From an uncultured Sphingomonadaceae bacterium (lineage in GTDB: Bacteria > Pseudomonadota > Alphaproteobacteria > Sphingomonadales > Sphingomonadaceae), in assembly GCA_903871605.1 (NCBI GenBank), contig CAIQHF010000026.1, forward strand, positions 1 through 64,000: a DNA stretch of 64,000 bases. Direction: 5' to 3'. Both the position numbers and the translations under genes were made by a program. The notes under the pieces are model-generated. The model was not told the DNA's origin. It ran no database searches and worked only from the letters and a program-made list of their open reading frames with translations. Positions within the stretch are counted from its first letter, which is position 1; every line of letters starts with the position of its first letter. Below, in pieces: positions 28,735 through 36,666 of the stretch.

Positions 28735-30966
28735 TCAGATATCCTTGGTGATGCCGACGAACACGCCGCGCCGCGGACCATATTCGGGCGCGCCGACGCC
28801 GATGCCGTTGCCGTCGCGTATCTCATATTTATGGTCGCCGACATTGGTCACGTCGATGCGCAGCTCGATGCCGGGCCGATCGAATGTGTGGCTCGCGGTC
28901 AGGTTGAACTGGGCATAGGATTTGAGCTTCGCGCCATTGGGGATCACGCCTCCGCCCGGCAGCATCTCGTCGGTCCGCAGCCCCGAGCCATAGAGCATGT
29001 CGCCGCCGAGCTTCGAGCCGGCGAGCAGCCCGTCGCGGAAGGCGTACGATATCCCCGCCGAGCCGGTGTAGGTCTGGTCGTGGTCGAGATGGATATAGTG
29101 GTTGCGGATATAGTCGAGATCGGCGGGATCGAAGCTGAACTGGCTCGAGACGATGTCCTTGCCCTGCGCCTTGGCATAGGCGAAATTGGCATAAGCGAGC
29201 CACGGCCCGCGCTGGTAGCTGATATTGCCCTCGACGCCGTGGATGCGGCCATATTTATAGTTGAACGGGGTCAGGATGATCGGCGCGCCGAACTGGCCTT
29301 CGTCGACGAGGTTGCGCGAGGTGCGGTAATAGCCGTCGAGGCTGACGCTGACCGGGCCGATCTTCTGCTCGACGCCGGCATCGAAATAATTCTGGCGCTC
29401 GGCGAAGGGCGTGGTGTCGAGCGCGCCGGCGGGCGTCGCGGCGCTCGTCCCGGCGAACCTCGCGATGCTCGTCGTCGCGACATTCTCGAACGGCGGCGGC
29501 GAGAAATAGCGCGCATAGCCGAGATGCAGCGTGGTGCGCGCGCTCGGCTGCCACACCGCATTGATGCGCGGGCTGAACTGCTGCTCGCAGCGGAAGCCGC
29601 AATAATGATCGAAGCGGCCGCCGAAATTGAGCGTGACCATCGGCACGATCTTCCACTCGTCCTGCAGATAGACGCTCTCGGTCAGTTCGGTATCGGCGCT
29701 CCGCTCGGCGATGCCATAGGGCTCGCCGGTCTGGGTGAATGTGCCATCGGCATCGGTCGTGCCGGGAAAGACGAAGGTCTCGGCGCTGCTCGTGCCATGA
29801 TCGCGCGTCACCACCACGCCGCCGCGAAGCGTGTGCCGGTCGCCCAGCTTGAGCGCCGCCTCGGATTGCAGGCCGACGGTGAAGTCCTTCTTGGTCGCCG
29901 CCTGCGCCTGGCCGTTGAACAGCAGCTCGCCGGTCACGTCGGGACGATAGACGAGCTCGGAATAGCGCGCGAACAGCGAGGTCTGCCAGGTCAGCGCGCC
30001 CGCGCTGTGCAGCCACGACAGCGCGCCGAAGCCGGTGCGTTCGACCTGCCGCTCGTCGAGGTCGTTGGACAGATAGTCCGTCCGCCCGGCGACGGCATAG
30101 CCCGCGGCGGGATGCAGCCCGTCGGGATTGGGAATCTGGAAATAATCGTTCGAATAGCCGCCGAGGAAGGAGACACGGTCGCCGTCGCCGAGGATATGGT
30201 CGACATAGCCGAACGCCTGCGCCTGGTCGGTCCTGTCGTGGATCGGCGTCGCCGAGCCGTCGACGCTCTCGATTCCGACGTCGTTGTGCGTGAAGCTGCC
30301 GCTGGCGAAATAGTTGGTCGAGCCCGTCGAGCCGCCATATTCGGCGCTGGGCTCGATCGTGCCGTGGCTGCCGCCATAGAGCGTGATGTCGCCCTTGTTG
30401 GCGAAGCCGCTCTTGGTGGTGATGTCGATGATCCCCGCGGTGCGCAGGCCATATTGCGCGGGCAGCGCGCCGGTCAGCAGGTTGAAGCCGTTGATCAGGC
30501 GTGGGCTGAGCGTCTGCCCGAAGACCGCCAGCCCCTCGGGCAGGATCGTGCCGTTGATGCGATATTGCAGCCCGTTATGGTCGTCGCGGACGTGGAGCTG
30601 GCCGAAGCCGTCCTGCACCACGCCGGGCACCTGGAGGATCAGCTGGTTGAGCTGCTGGTCCTCGCCGCCGGGAAGCGCCTGGATCGTCGCCTGGTCGACG
30701 CCGTAGCTGGTCGCGCCGAGCGACGGCTGGATCGAGGCGCGCGCATCGTCGAGCCGCTTGGCGGTCACCACGATCGCGCCGGAGCCGCCAGCCGCTGGCG
30801 CTGGGGGGGCTGGCGCTGCGGGGGCTGGCTCTGCGGGTGCGGCATCGGATGCGGACGCATCCGCCGCGCCGACCGCCGGCGTCGCGACCGTCGCGAGAGC
30901 CCCGCTTGCAGGCAGCGCGGTCGCGACGACAGACGCGGCAACACCGCACAGAAGATAGGCCCGCAT
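28735..30966 (-). CDS. TonB-dependent outer-membrane receptor
   Basis: A 743-residue receptor: signal peptide (~1-25), an Ala/Pro-rich linker (~26-60), a candidate TonB box region GAIVVTAKR (~63-71), a plug domain with VPGVVQDGFGQLHVRDDHNG and 'GLRTAGIIDITTKSG', then a ~550-residue beta-barrel with many alternating aromatic strands ending in GVFVGITKDI. The plug segment 'INGTILPEGLAVFGQ' is that of a receptor subgroup common in sphingomonads whose ligand is unknown. No substrate-processing enzymes lie alongside. It is divergent from a His-rich secreted protein, and an AT-rich near-palindrome lies 55 bp upstream of its start, which hints at metal control; that link is inference. Confidence 0.92.
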   Translation of the reverse strand: MRAYLLCGVAASVVATALPASGALATVATPAVGAADASASDAAPAEPAPAAPAPPAPAAGGSGAIVVTAKRLDDARASIQPSLGATSYGVDQATIQALPGGEDQQLNQLILQVPGVVQDGFGQLHVRDDHNGLQYRINGTILPEGLAVFGQTLSPRLINGFNLLTGALPAQYGLRTAGIIDITTKSGFANKGDITLYGGSHGTIEPSAEYGGSTGSTNYFASGSFTHNDVGIESVDGSATPIHDRTDQAQAFGYVDHILGDGDRVSFLGGYSNDYFQIPNPDGLHPAAGYAVAGRTDYLSNDLDERQVERTGFGALSWLHSAGALTWQTSLFARYSELVYRPDVTGELLFNGQAQAATKKDFTVGLQSEAALKLGDRHTLRGGVVVTRDHGTSSAETFVFPGTTDADGTFTQTGEPYGIAERSADTELTESVYLQDEWKIVPMVTLNFGGRFDHYCGFRCEQQFSPRINAVWQPSARTTLHLGYARYFSPPPFENVATTSIARFAGTSAATPAGALDTTPFAERQNYFDAGVEQKIGPVSVSLDGYYRTSRNLVDEGQFGAPIILTPFNYKYGRIHGVEGNISYQRGPWLAYANFAYAKAQGKDIVSSQFSFDPADLDYIRNHYIHLDHDQTYTGSAGISYAFRDGLLAGSKLGGDMLYGSGLRTDEMLPGGGVIPNGAKLKSYAQFNLTASHTFDRPGIELRIDVTNVGDHKYEIRDGNGIGVGAPEYGPRRGVFVGITKDI

Positions 30967-31020
30967 GAAAACTCCCTGATACGCCGGAGGCTCGTGCCGC
31001 CCGTCTCAACCGACAATGAT

Positions 31021-31032
31021 ATGTTATACCAT
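31021..31032. promoter_or_regulatory. AT-rich near-palindrome upstream of the TonB-dependent receptor
   Basis: ATGTTATACCAT is a 12-bp dyad with one mismatched pair; with the preceding GAT it gives GATATGTTATA (31018-31028), like one half of some Zur-type operators. The stretch is markedly AT-rich for this genome and likely contains the receptor promoter (minus strand). The second half expected for a Zur site is not convincing. Confidence 0.35.
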
Positions 31033-31226
31033 GGTGTCTCGCGGGTGCAACATTACATTGTCTTCATGACGCTGCGCATGACCGGAAGATGAAGAATGGC
31101 GCATGCAACCCCGACGGCTGCGGCATTGGACGCGCCCGTGCCCGGCATCCCTCTTTTCGAGCGCGGCGCGGCTGGCTATGCGGCGGCCGGGGGTGGATCG
31201 CGCCGCCCCGACATTGCGGAGGCACC

Positions 31227-31580
31227 ATGGCAGATCGCATCGCACCGACCCTCGGCTTGCTGGCGCTGGCGCTCGTCGCCGGCCCATCGCCCGCGGCCGC
31301 GTCGTCGCACCATCACACGACACATAAGGCGACGGCCCATCACGCGGCCGCCCGCCACGGCACGAGCCACCACGCAGCCAAGGCCGCCCACGGGCATACC
31401 AAGCCGGCGCACCGCGCGACCAGGCAGGCCTCGTCCGAGCGCCGCGACGCTGCGCCGTCGGGGGTCACGCGCGTTCCGGGGGGCGGGATCAAGCTCTATT
31501 GCGCGGGGCGCAGCAATCCATTGCTGATCCGCAAATCGACGCAGGGCGCGGGCACGACGGTGACGGTCGTCTGCCGATAG
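31227..31580 (+). CDS. Histidine-rich small secreted protein
   Basis: A 117-residue protein with a signal peptide (MADRIAPTLGLLALALVAGP plus SPAAAS), then a His-rich stretch of ~45 residues (SSHHHTTHKATAHHAAARHG...) with about 13 histidines, followed by a basic linker and a short C-terminal segment with two cysteines (LYCAG and VTVVCR). The ATG at 31227 follows GCGGAGG; longer upstream frames lack such a site and would hide the leader. His-rich exported proteins often bind Zn, Ni or Cu. It is divergent from the TonB-dependent receptor, so a shared metal-related role is possible, but nothing else proves it. Confidence 0.7.
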   Translation: MADRIAPTLGLLALALVAGPSPAAASSHHHTTHKATAHHAAARHGTSHHAAKAAHGHTKPAHRATRQASSERRDAAPSGVTRVPGGGIKLYCAGRSNPLLIRKSTQGAGTTVTVVCR

Positions 31581-31637
31581 GGAACGCGATCGCGGCCCGT
31601 CGGTTGGGCGCGGGATTCTTCCTGCGAGGCCCGCGCC

Positions 31638-32213
31638 ATGACCGACGACACCGAATATCTCGCCGCCGAACGCTTCAGGGCGCCGACCATCCTGCTGTCG
31701 GGCCCGGTCGACTATGCGATGTACGAGTCCTTCCGCCGCCAGTTCGACGCGGCGCCACAGGACGGGCTCGTGGTCATCGAGCTCTCGACGCTCGGCGGCG
31801 ATCCCGAGGTCGCGCGGATGATGGGCGAGGATGTCCGCTTCCATTCCGACATGGCGCCCAATCGCCGCTTCGTGTTCCTCGGCAAGGCGGCGATCTATTC
31901 GGCGGGCACCACCTTCATGAGCTTTTTCGCGACCGAGAACCGCTTTCTCACGCGCGGCACGCGGCTGATGATCCACGAGCGCAAGATCAGCAAGACGCTG
32001 CAGATCGACGGACCGCTGACCACCTGCATCGCCACCGTCACCGCCGCGCTGCACGAGATCGAGGCGTCGATCGCGATCCAGAATGAGGGCTTCGAGAATC
32101 TGATCCGCGGATCGAAGGTGACGATGGCCGAGGTTCTCGAAAAGGCGCCGTGCAACTGGTATCTCGAGGCCAATCAGGCGCTCGAGCTCGAGCTGATCCG
32201 CGCGGTGCTCTGA
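31638..32213 (+). CDS. ClpP-like serine peptidase-fold protein
   Basis: A 191-residue protein of the ClpP/crotonase-type fold. It shows VVIELSTLGGDPEVARMMGEDV (compare the GG-D loop of ClpP), KAAIYSAGTTFMSFFA with the presumptive nucleophile Ser at YSAGTT, and LMIHERKI with the catalytic His. A true ClpP usually has 'MPSxQxMH', so this is a divergent member, perhaps without a Clp ATPase partner. No signal peptide or chaperone gene nearby. It is followed by a convergent PRC-barrel gene with only 3 bp between stops. Confidence 0.75.
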   Translation: MTDDTEYLAAERFRAPTILLSGPVDYAMYESFRRQFDAAPQDGLVVIELSTLGGDPEVARMMGEDVRFHSDMAPNRRFVFLGKAAIYSAGTTFMSFFATENRFLTRGTRLMIHERKISKTLQIDGPLTTCIATVTAALHEIEASIAIQNEGFENLIRGSKVTMAEVLEKAPCNWYLEANQALELELIRAVL

Positions 32214-32216
32214 GGC

Positions 32217-32600
32217 TCAGCCGAGCGTCAGATCCGCCGGCGCGACGCCATAATAGTTGGACACGCGGTCGGCATAGGCCTGGTTGAAGTCGGGCGCGTT
32301 GTTCGCCCAGCTCGGCCCGCCCTCGAGCAGGCGCCGGTCGATCGTGACGACATAGCCGTCCGCGACGTCGTCATAGGACAGGAGCTCGAACGGCAGCGGA
32401 TAATAGCTCTTGCCGATGCCGAGGAAGCCGCCGAGGCTGAGCACCGCATAGGTCGCCCGCCCCGAGCGCTTGTTGATCATCAGCGAATAAACGGTGCCGA
32501 GATTGTCGCCGTCGCGGCTTTTCACCTTGGTGCCGTCGATCTTGTTCGAGGCGAACAACATGCTGGTGGGCTCGGTGCTGCTCGTCTGGGTGTCGGCCAC
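32217..32600 (-). CDS. PRC-barrel domain protein
   Basis: A 127-residue protein. The PRC-barrel covers ~residues 16-90: FASNKIDGTKVKSRDGDNLG, 'YSLMINKRSGRATYAVLSLG', FLGIGKSYYPLPFELLSYD. PRC-barrels occur in RimM and in stress-related or photosynthetic proteins; free-standing ones like this are often stress-induced in rhizobia and sphingomonads, function unknown. The GTG at 32598-32600 is chosen as start because GAAGGAAA lies just upstream and the protein begins with a short Thr/Ser-rich leader; no ATG fits the full domain. Confidence 0.85.
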   Translation of the reverse strand: MADTQTSSTEPTSMLFASNKIDGTKVKSRDGDNLGTVYSLMINKRSGRATYAVLSLGGFLGIGKSYYPLPFELLSYDDVADGYVVTIDRRLLEGGPSWANNAPDFNQAYADRVSNYYGVAPADLTLG

Positions 32601-32738
32601 GGGAGTTTCCTTCGGGGGGGGATCGCTGCGGGGCCAACATTCCGCGCCGTCGGACGTTCCGTGACACCCGCCTCCCGCGATACCCGCCCCGACGTGGCGG
32701 GGGTTGACGCCGCGCACGCCGCCCGACCTTGATGCCCG

Positions 32739-33875
32739 ATGGTCGCCCCGCCCCGCACCCCCGCCACCCCCGCTCCCTTCATCGAGTCGATCGCGTCTTT
32801 CGAGGCCTGGATGGCAGAGCAGCTCGGATGCCTGCTCGTCACCGGCGACCTGCGGCACAAGCATAAGCGGATGCGCCGCGATCCCTTCCTGTTCCTGCGC
32901 GGCACCTGCTGGCGCTGGGCCGAGATCGCCGGCGTCGAGGCGCCCGAACTCATGGAGGGCCCCGCGGTCGGGTCGGTGGGCGACGCGCATGTCGGCAATT
33001 TCGGGCTGTGGCGCGACGCCGAGGGGCGCCTTGTCTGGGGCGTCAACGACTTCGACGAGGCGGCGACCATCCCCTATCGCATGGATCTTGCGCGGCTCGT
33101 CACCAGCGCCCGCCTCGCCCGCCGCAAAGGCGACACCGACGGCGCCGACAGCACCGACGACCGGGATCTCGCCGAGGCCGCACTCGACGGCTACGCCGCG
33201 GGGATCGCGGATCCGCGCCCCTGGGTGCTCGAGCAGGATCATGTCTGGCTGCGCGACCTGTTCGCTGCCACCGATCACGAGCGTGTGCGGTTCTGGGCAA
33301 AGCTGCGCGACGCGAAGCCGGCGGGGCCGGTCGCGACCCCCTATCGGGCGGCGCTCGAGCGCGCGGTCGAGAGCGCGGCGGCGGGCGCGACGGGTCCGAT
33401 CGCGTTCAGCCGTCGCCGCGCCGGGGTGGGCAGCCTCGGCCGGCCACGGCTGGTCGCGCTCGCCGACGACGCCGGCGGGCCGATCGCGCGCGAGGCCAAG
33501 GCGCTGCTCCCCTCCTGCTGGGATCGCGATGCGCCAGCCGGCCAACATTATGCGCTCGCGCGCGGCCGCTACCGCTCGCCCGATCCCTTCCTGCGCGCGG
33601 AAGGCGGGATCGTCTCGCGACGGCTCGCGCCCAACAGCCGCAAGATCGACATCGGCGCGCACAAGCGCCGCGTCCGCCGGCGCCTGATCGGGGCGATGGC
33701 GCGCGACATCGGCGCGATCCACGCCGCCGACGCGCGCGCGCGCGCAGCGATCGTGGAGCATCTCGCGCGCGAGGGCCATGCCTGGCTCGATCGCGCGGCC
33801 GACGCGATGGTCGAGGCGACGCGCCGCGACTGGCACGCCTTCCGCGCGGCGACCGACCACCACGGCACGCGATGA
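32739..33875 (+). CDS. DUF2252 family protein (kinase-like fold)
   Basis: A 378-residue cytoplasmic protein of the DUF2252 family. Motifs GPAVGSVGDAHVGNFGLW (~residues 72-89) and LVWGVNDFDEA (~97-107) resemble the catalytic HGD...N and metal-binding DFD elements of aminoglycoside phosphotransferase-like kinases, the suspected relatives of this family. No substrate is known. The C-terminal part has 'YRSPDPFLRAEGGIVSRRL' and a basic, Arg-rich stretch KIDIGAHKRRVRRRL. Convergent with an LssY_C-domain gene (28 bp between stops). Confidence 0.85.
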   Translation: MVAPPRTPATPAPFIESIASFEAWMAEQLGCLLVTGDLRHKHKRMRRDPFLFLRGTCWRWAEIAGVEAPELMEGPAVGSVGDAHVGNFGLWRDAEGRLVWGVNDFDEAATIPYRMDLARLVTSARLARRKGDTDGADSTDDRDLAEAALDGYAAGIADPRPWVLEQDHVWLRDLFAATDHERVRFWAKLRDAKPAGPVATPYRAALERAVESAAAGATGPIAFSRRRAGVGSLGRPRLVALADDAGGPIAREAKALLPSCWDRDAPAGQHYALARGRYRSPDPFLRAEGGIVSRRLAPNSRKIDIGAHKRRVRRRLIGAMARDIGAIHAADARARAAIVEHLAREGHAWLDRAADAMVEATRRDWHAFRAATDHHGTR

Positions 33876-33903
33876 GGATGCGCGCCGATCGCCGGCTGTG
33901 GGC

Positions 33904-34641
33904 CTATCGCGCGCCGCTCCGGCATGTGGCGGGCAAGGTCACGACCGCGATCCGCCCGTCGAACGTGTAGCGATCGCCGCCGCCGTTGCGGTGCGCCTTC
34001 CCCTCGAACGGGCCCGCGGTGAGGCTGGCGCGCTGCACGGCGCCCGCGCGCGTCAGCACGGCGACCGCGGCATCGCGTTCCTGGTCGATATCGGCGCCGA
34101 TATGGTGCGTGATCTGCAGCGTGAACAGGCTGAGCCCGACACCGCGATCGAAGGTCGCCGAGGCCAGCCAGCGGCCGCCTGCCTGGCGCCATAGCCGGAT
34201 ATGGTGGCGGCGATCGGCGCTGCGGCCCTCGTCGCGCTGATAGGCGACGTCCTGCTGCCGGTCGTCCACGTAGAGCGGGCTGACCGGCGCCTGCGGATAG
34301 GGCCGCGAGAGCAGCACGCTCGCCGCGATCTTGAGGCCGGAGCGCAGCGAGACGTCGTCGGCGCGGTTCCAGCCCGCCTGGCGGAAGGCGCAATCGAGCC
34401 CGGCCTGCGATCCCGCCACGACGAGATCGATCGGATCGCCGGGTATGCCCTGCGCAGTGTAGGAGACGAGCACGCCCTGCAGCTTGCCCTTCTTGTGCTC
34501 GTGATGGCTCCACAGTCTCGGCAGCCCGGCATAGGCGAGCAGGAACCACAGGACCGGCAGGCCGATGACGAGCGCGGCCAGCGTCGCGGCGAGATGGGGA
34601 CGATGGGTCCTGACCCAGCGCAGACGAGGCGTACCCTGCAT
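33904..34641 (-). CDS. LssY C-terminal domain protein, membrane-anchored
   Basis: A 245-residue protein with one N-terminal membrane helix (HLAATLAALVIGLPVLWFLLAYAGL, ~14-38) and an LssY_C domain: DPIDLVVAGS, AFRQAGWNRADDVSL, LYVDDRQQDVAYQRDEG, 'RHHIRLWR', FTLQITHHIGADIDQERD. LssY_C is found fused to PAP2 phosphatases (Legionella LssY) or, as here, alone; its role is unknown but probably membrane- or lipid-linked. The ATG at 34641 sits after AAGGAGCAGC. Frames that open earlier are Arg-rich and not protein-like. Confidence 0.8.
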   Translation of the reverse strand: MQGTPRLRWVRTHRPHLAATLAALVIGLPVLWFLLAYAGLPRLWSHHEHKKGKLQGVLVSYTAQGIPGDPIDLVVAGSQAGLDCAFRQAGWNRADDVSLRSGLKIAASVLLSRPYPQAPVSPLYVDDRQQDVAYQRDEGRSADRRHHIRLWRQAGGRWLASATFDRGVGLSLFTLQITHHIGADIDQERDAAVAVLTRAGAVQRASLTAGPFEGKAHRNGGGDRYTFDGRIAVVTLPATCRSGAR

Positions 34642-34850
34642 CGTGCCGCGCTGCTCCTTTCGCGCACGCCCTGTCAATCGGCAGCCCGCCGCCGCCCGCA
34701 TCGCGCCGCGCCGGCGTCGATCGTCGAAAAACCGCCATGCGGATACCTTGGGGACGACGGCACGTCGGGGATTGCCGACGCCGCGCGGCGGCTGGCAGGC
34801 ATGGGCCGCGAAGCGGACGCGGCTTGCCCGTTCACGAAAGGATATCGTGC

Positions 34851-35795
34851 ATGACGATCGCTCATCCCGGCGCCGGCGGCATCCGCATCGCCTTCGGCGG
34901 CAATGTCTTCGGCTGGACGGTGGACCGCGAGCGCAGCTTCGCACTGCTCGACGCCTTCTACGAGGCCGGCGGCCGGATGATCGATTCGGCCGAGGGCTAT
35001 TCGAGCTGGGTTCCCGGCAACAAGGGCGGCGAATCCGAGACGATCATCGGCGCCTGGCTGGCCAGCCGCGGCGTGCGCGGCGAGATGCGGATCGCCACCA
35101 AGACCGGGATGGGCGGCCCGCCCGGGGCGCTCGCGCCCGAGACCGTCGCCGCCGCGCTGGAACGCTCGCTCGAGCGGCTGCAGACCGACTATGTCGATCT
35201 CTATTATGCGCACCGCGACGAGCCGCAGACGTCGATCGACGACGTCGTCGCCGGATTCGCCGCGCTCCTCGAAACCGGCCGCGTGCGCGAACTCGGCGCG
35301 TCCAACTTCACCGCCGAGCGGTTCGCGCAGTCGCTCGACAGCGCGCGCCGGCAGGGGCTGCCGGGCTATACGATCCTCCAGCCCGGCTATAATCTGGTCT
35401 GGCGCGGCGAGTTTCCCGATGCGCTCCAGCGCGTCGCGGTGGATCGCGGCATCGCGCTGCTGCCCTATTACGCGCTCGCCTCGGGATTCCTGACGGGCAA
35501 ATATCGCAGCGCCGCCGACTTCACCGGCAGCCGCGGGAGCGGCGCGAAGATGTTCGCCGAGGCGGGCTGGCAGGCGCTTCCGGTGCTCGAGGCGGTCGCA
35601 GGCGAATGCGATGCGACGATGGCGGAGGTCGCGCTCGCATGGCTCAACACGCGACCCGGCGTGCTGGCGCCGGTGGCGAGCGGGACGAGCGTCGCGCAGG
35701 TGCGCCAGCTCTGCGCCGCGGCGGGGCTGGTGCTCGACGACGATCAGGTCGCGCGGCTGACCGCGGTCAGCATCGACGCGGCGGCGCCGCTCTGA
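34851..35795 (+). CDS. Aldo/keto reductase
   Basis: A 314-residue NADPH-dependent TIM-barrel oxidoreductase. It has the AKR signature in GGRMIDSAEGYSSWVPGNKG (Asp and Tyr of the catalytic tetrad), 'RIATKTGM' (Lys), DYVDLYYAHRDEPQ (the usual His replaced in context by AHRD), and the C-terminal NADPH loop VASGTSVAQVRQL. It is closest in pattern to the YdjG/AKR11-type group. GAAAGGAT precedes the ATG at 34851. It is followed 34 bp later by a TIM-barrel isomerase, and the two may form an operon for sugar or polyol metabolism; substrate unknown. Confidence 0.88.
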   Translation: MTIAHPGAGGIRIAFGGNVFGWTVDRERSFALLDAFYEAGGRMIDSAEGYSSWVPGNKGGESETIIGAWLASRGVRGEMRIATKTGMGGPPGALAPETVAAALERSLERLQTDYVDLYYAHRDEPQTSIDDVVAGFAALLETGRVRELGASNFTAERFAQSLDSARRQGLPGYTILQPGYNLVWRGEFPDALQRVAVDRGIALLPYYALASGFLTGKYRSAADFTGSRGSGAKMFAEAGWQALPVLEAVAGECDATMAEVALAWLNTRPGVLAPVASGTSVAQVRQLCAAAGLVLDDDQVARLTAVSIDAAAPL

Positions 35796-35829
35796 TCGGG
35801 CGCGGCGCGACATCTGGGGAGAGCGTGAC

Positions 35830-36663
35830 ATGGATCGGCTGGGCATAGACTTCATCAGCGTGTTCGGGATGCCGCCGGTCGCCTTTGTCGAGCTCGCGGC
35901 CGAGCTCGGCTGCGCGCATATCGGGCTCGGGGCGAAGCCGCTGGTCACCAATCCCGGCGTCTATCCCGACTGGTCGCTGCTCGACGACGCGGCGCTGCGC
36001 CGCGCGGTCAAGTCCGCGCTGGTGGCCAATGGCGTCTCGATCGCGATCGGCGAGGCGTGCCTGCTGTTCCCCGGCGGCGACGTCCGCGACGCAGAACCCG
36101 TGCTCGACGTCCTCGCCGAGCTCGGCGCGCCGTGCGCCAATATCGCGAGCCTCGAGCAGGATCGGGCGCGCAGCTTCGACCAGTGCGCGCTGTTCGCCGA
36201 CCTCGCGGCGGCGCGCGGGATGCGCGCGACGGTCGAATTCGCGCCCCTGATGGGGGTGCGCGATCTCGCCGCCGCGCGCGCGCTGATCGAGCATGTCGGG
36301 AATCCCGGCTTCGGGATCCTGATCGACATGCTCCACGTCGCGCGATCGGGCGCGACGGCGGCCGATCTCGCCGCGCTCGGCCCCGGCGAGGTCGGCCATA
36401 TCCAGCTGTGCGACGGGCTGCTCGACTGGACGATGGAGAGCTATGTCGAGGAGGCGAGCGCCGAACGCCTGTGCCCCGGCGACGGCGAATTCCCGCTCGC
36501 CGACTGGCTCGCCGCGCTGCGCGACGACGTCTCGATCGGGCTCGAGATCCCGATGCGCCGCAAGGCGCTGGCGGGCATTACCCCCGGCGAATGGCTCGGC
36601 CCCTGCCTCGCCGCCTCGCGCGCGCTGCTCGCACAGCTGCGGAGGGCGACGACCACGGGCTGA
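35830..36663 (+). CDS. Sugar phosphate isomerase/epimerase family (xylose isomerase-like TIM barrel)
   Basis: A 277-residue AP endonuclease family 2-type TIM barrel. Conserved pieces are VELAAELGCAHIGL, 'RATVEFAPLMGVRDLAAA' (metal-binding Glu), NPGFGILIDMLHVARSG (Asp, His), and GHIQLCDGL followed by LCPGDGEFPLADWLAALR, typical of sugar isomerases/epimerases with a divalent metal. Lies directly behind the aldo/keto reductase on the same strand. The stop codon is 3 bp from the convergent glmS stop. Exact substrate cannot be read from sequence. Confidence 0.85.
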   Translation: MDRLGIDFISVFGMPPVAFVELAAELGCAHIGLGAKPLVTNPGVYPDWSLLDDAALRRAVKSALVANGVSIAIGEACLLFPGGDVRDAEPVLDVLAELGAPCANIASLEQDRARSFDQCALFADLAAARGMRATVEFAPLMGVRDLAAARALIEHVGNPGFGILIDMLHVARSGATAADLAALGPGEVGHIQLCDGLLDWTMESYVEEASAERLCPGDGEFPLADWLAALRDDVSIGLEIPMRRKALAGITPGEWLGPCLAASRALLAQLRRATTTG

Positions 36664-36666
36664 CGA

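Noticed and set aside
31018-31040. A complete Zur box at the TonB-dependent receptor promoter
   Set aside because: One half (GATATGTTATA) is suggestive, but the matching second half is not present, so only an unspecified near-palindrome is reported.
28399-31092. An 897-codon plus-strand open frame opposite the TonB-dependent receptor
   Set aside because: It mirrors the receptor gene on the other strand; its translation has no signal peptide, membrane segments or known domain.
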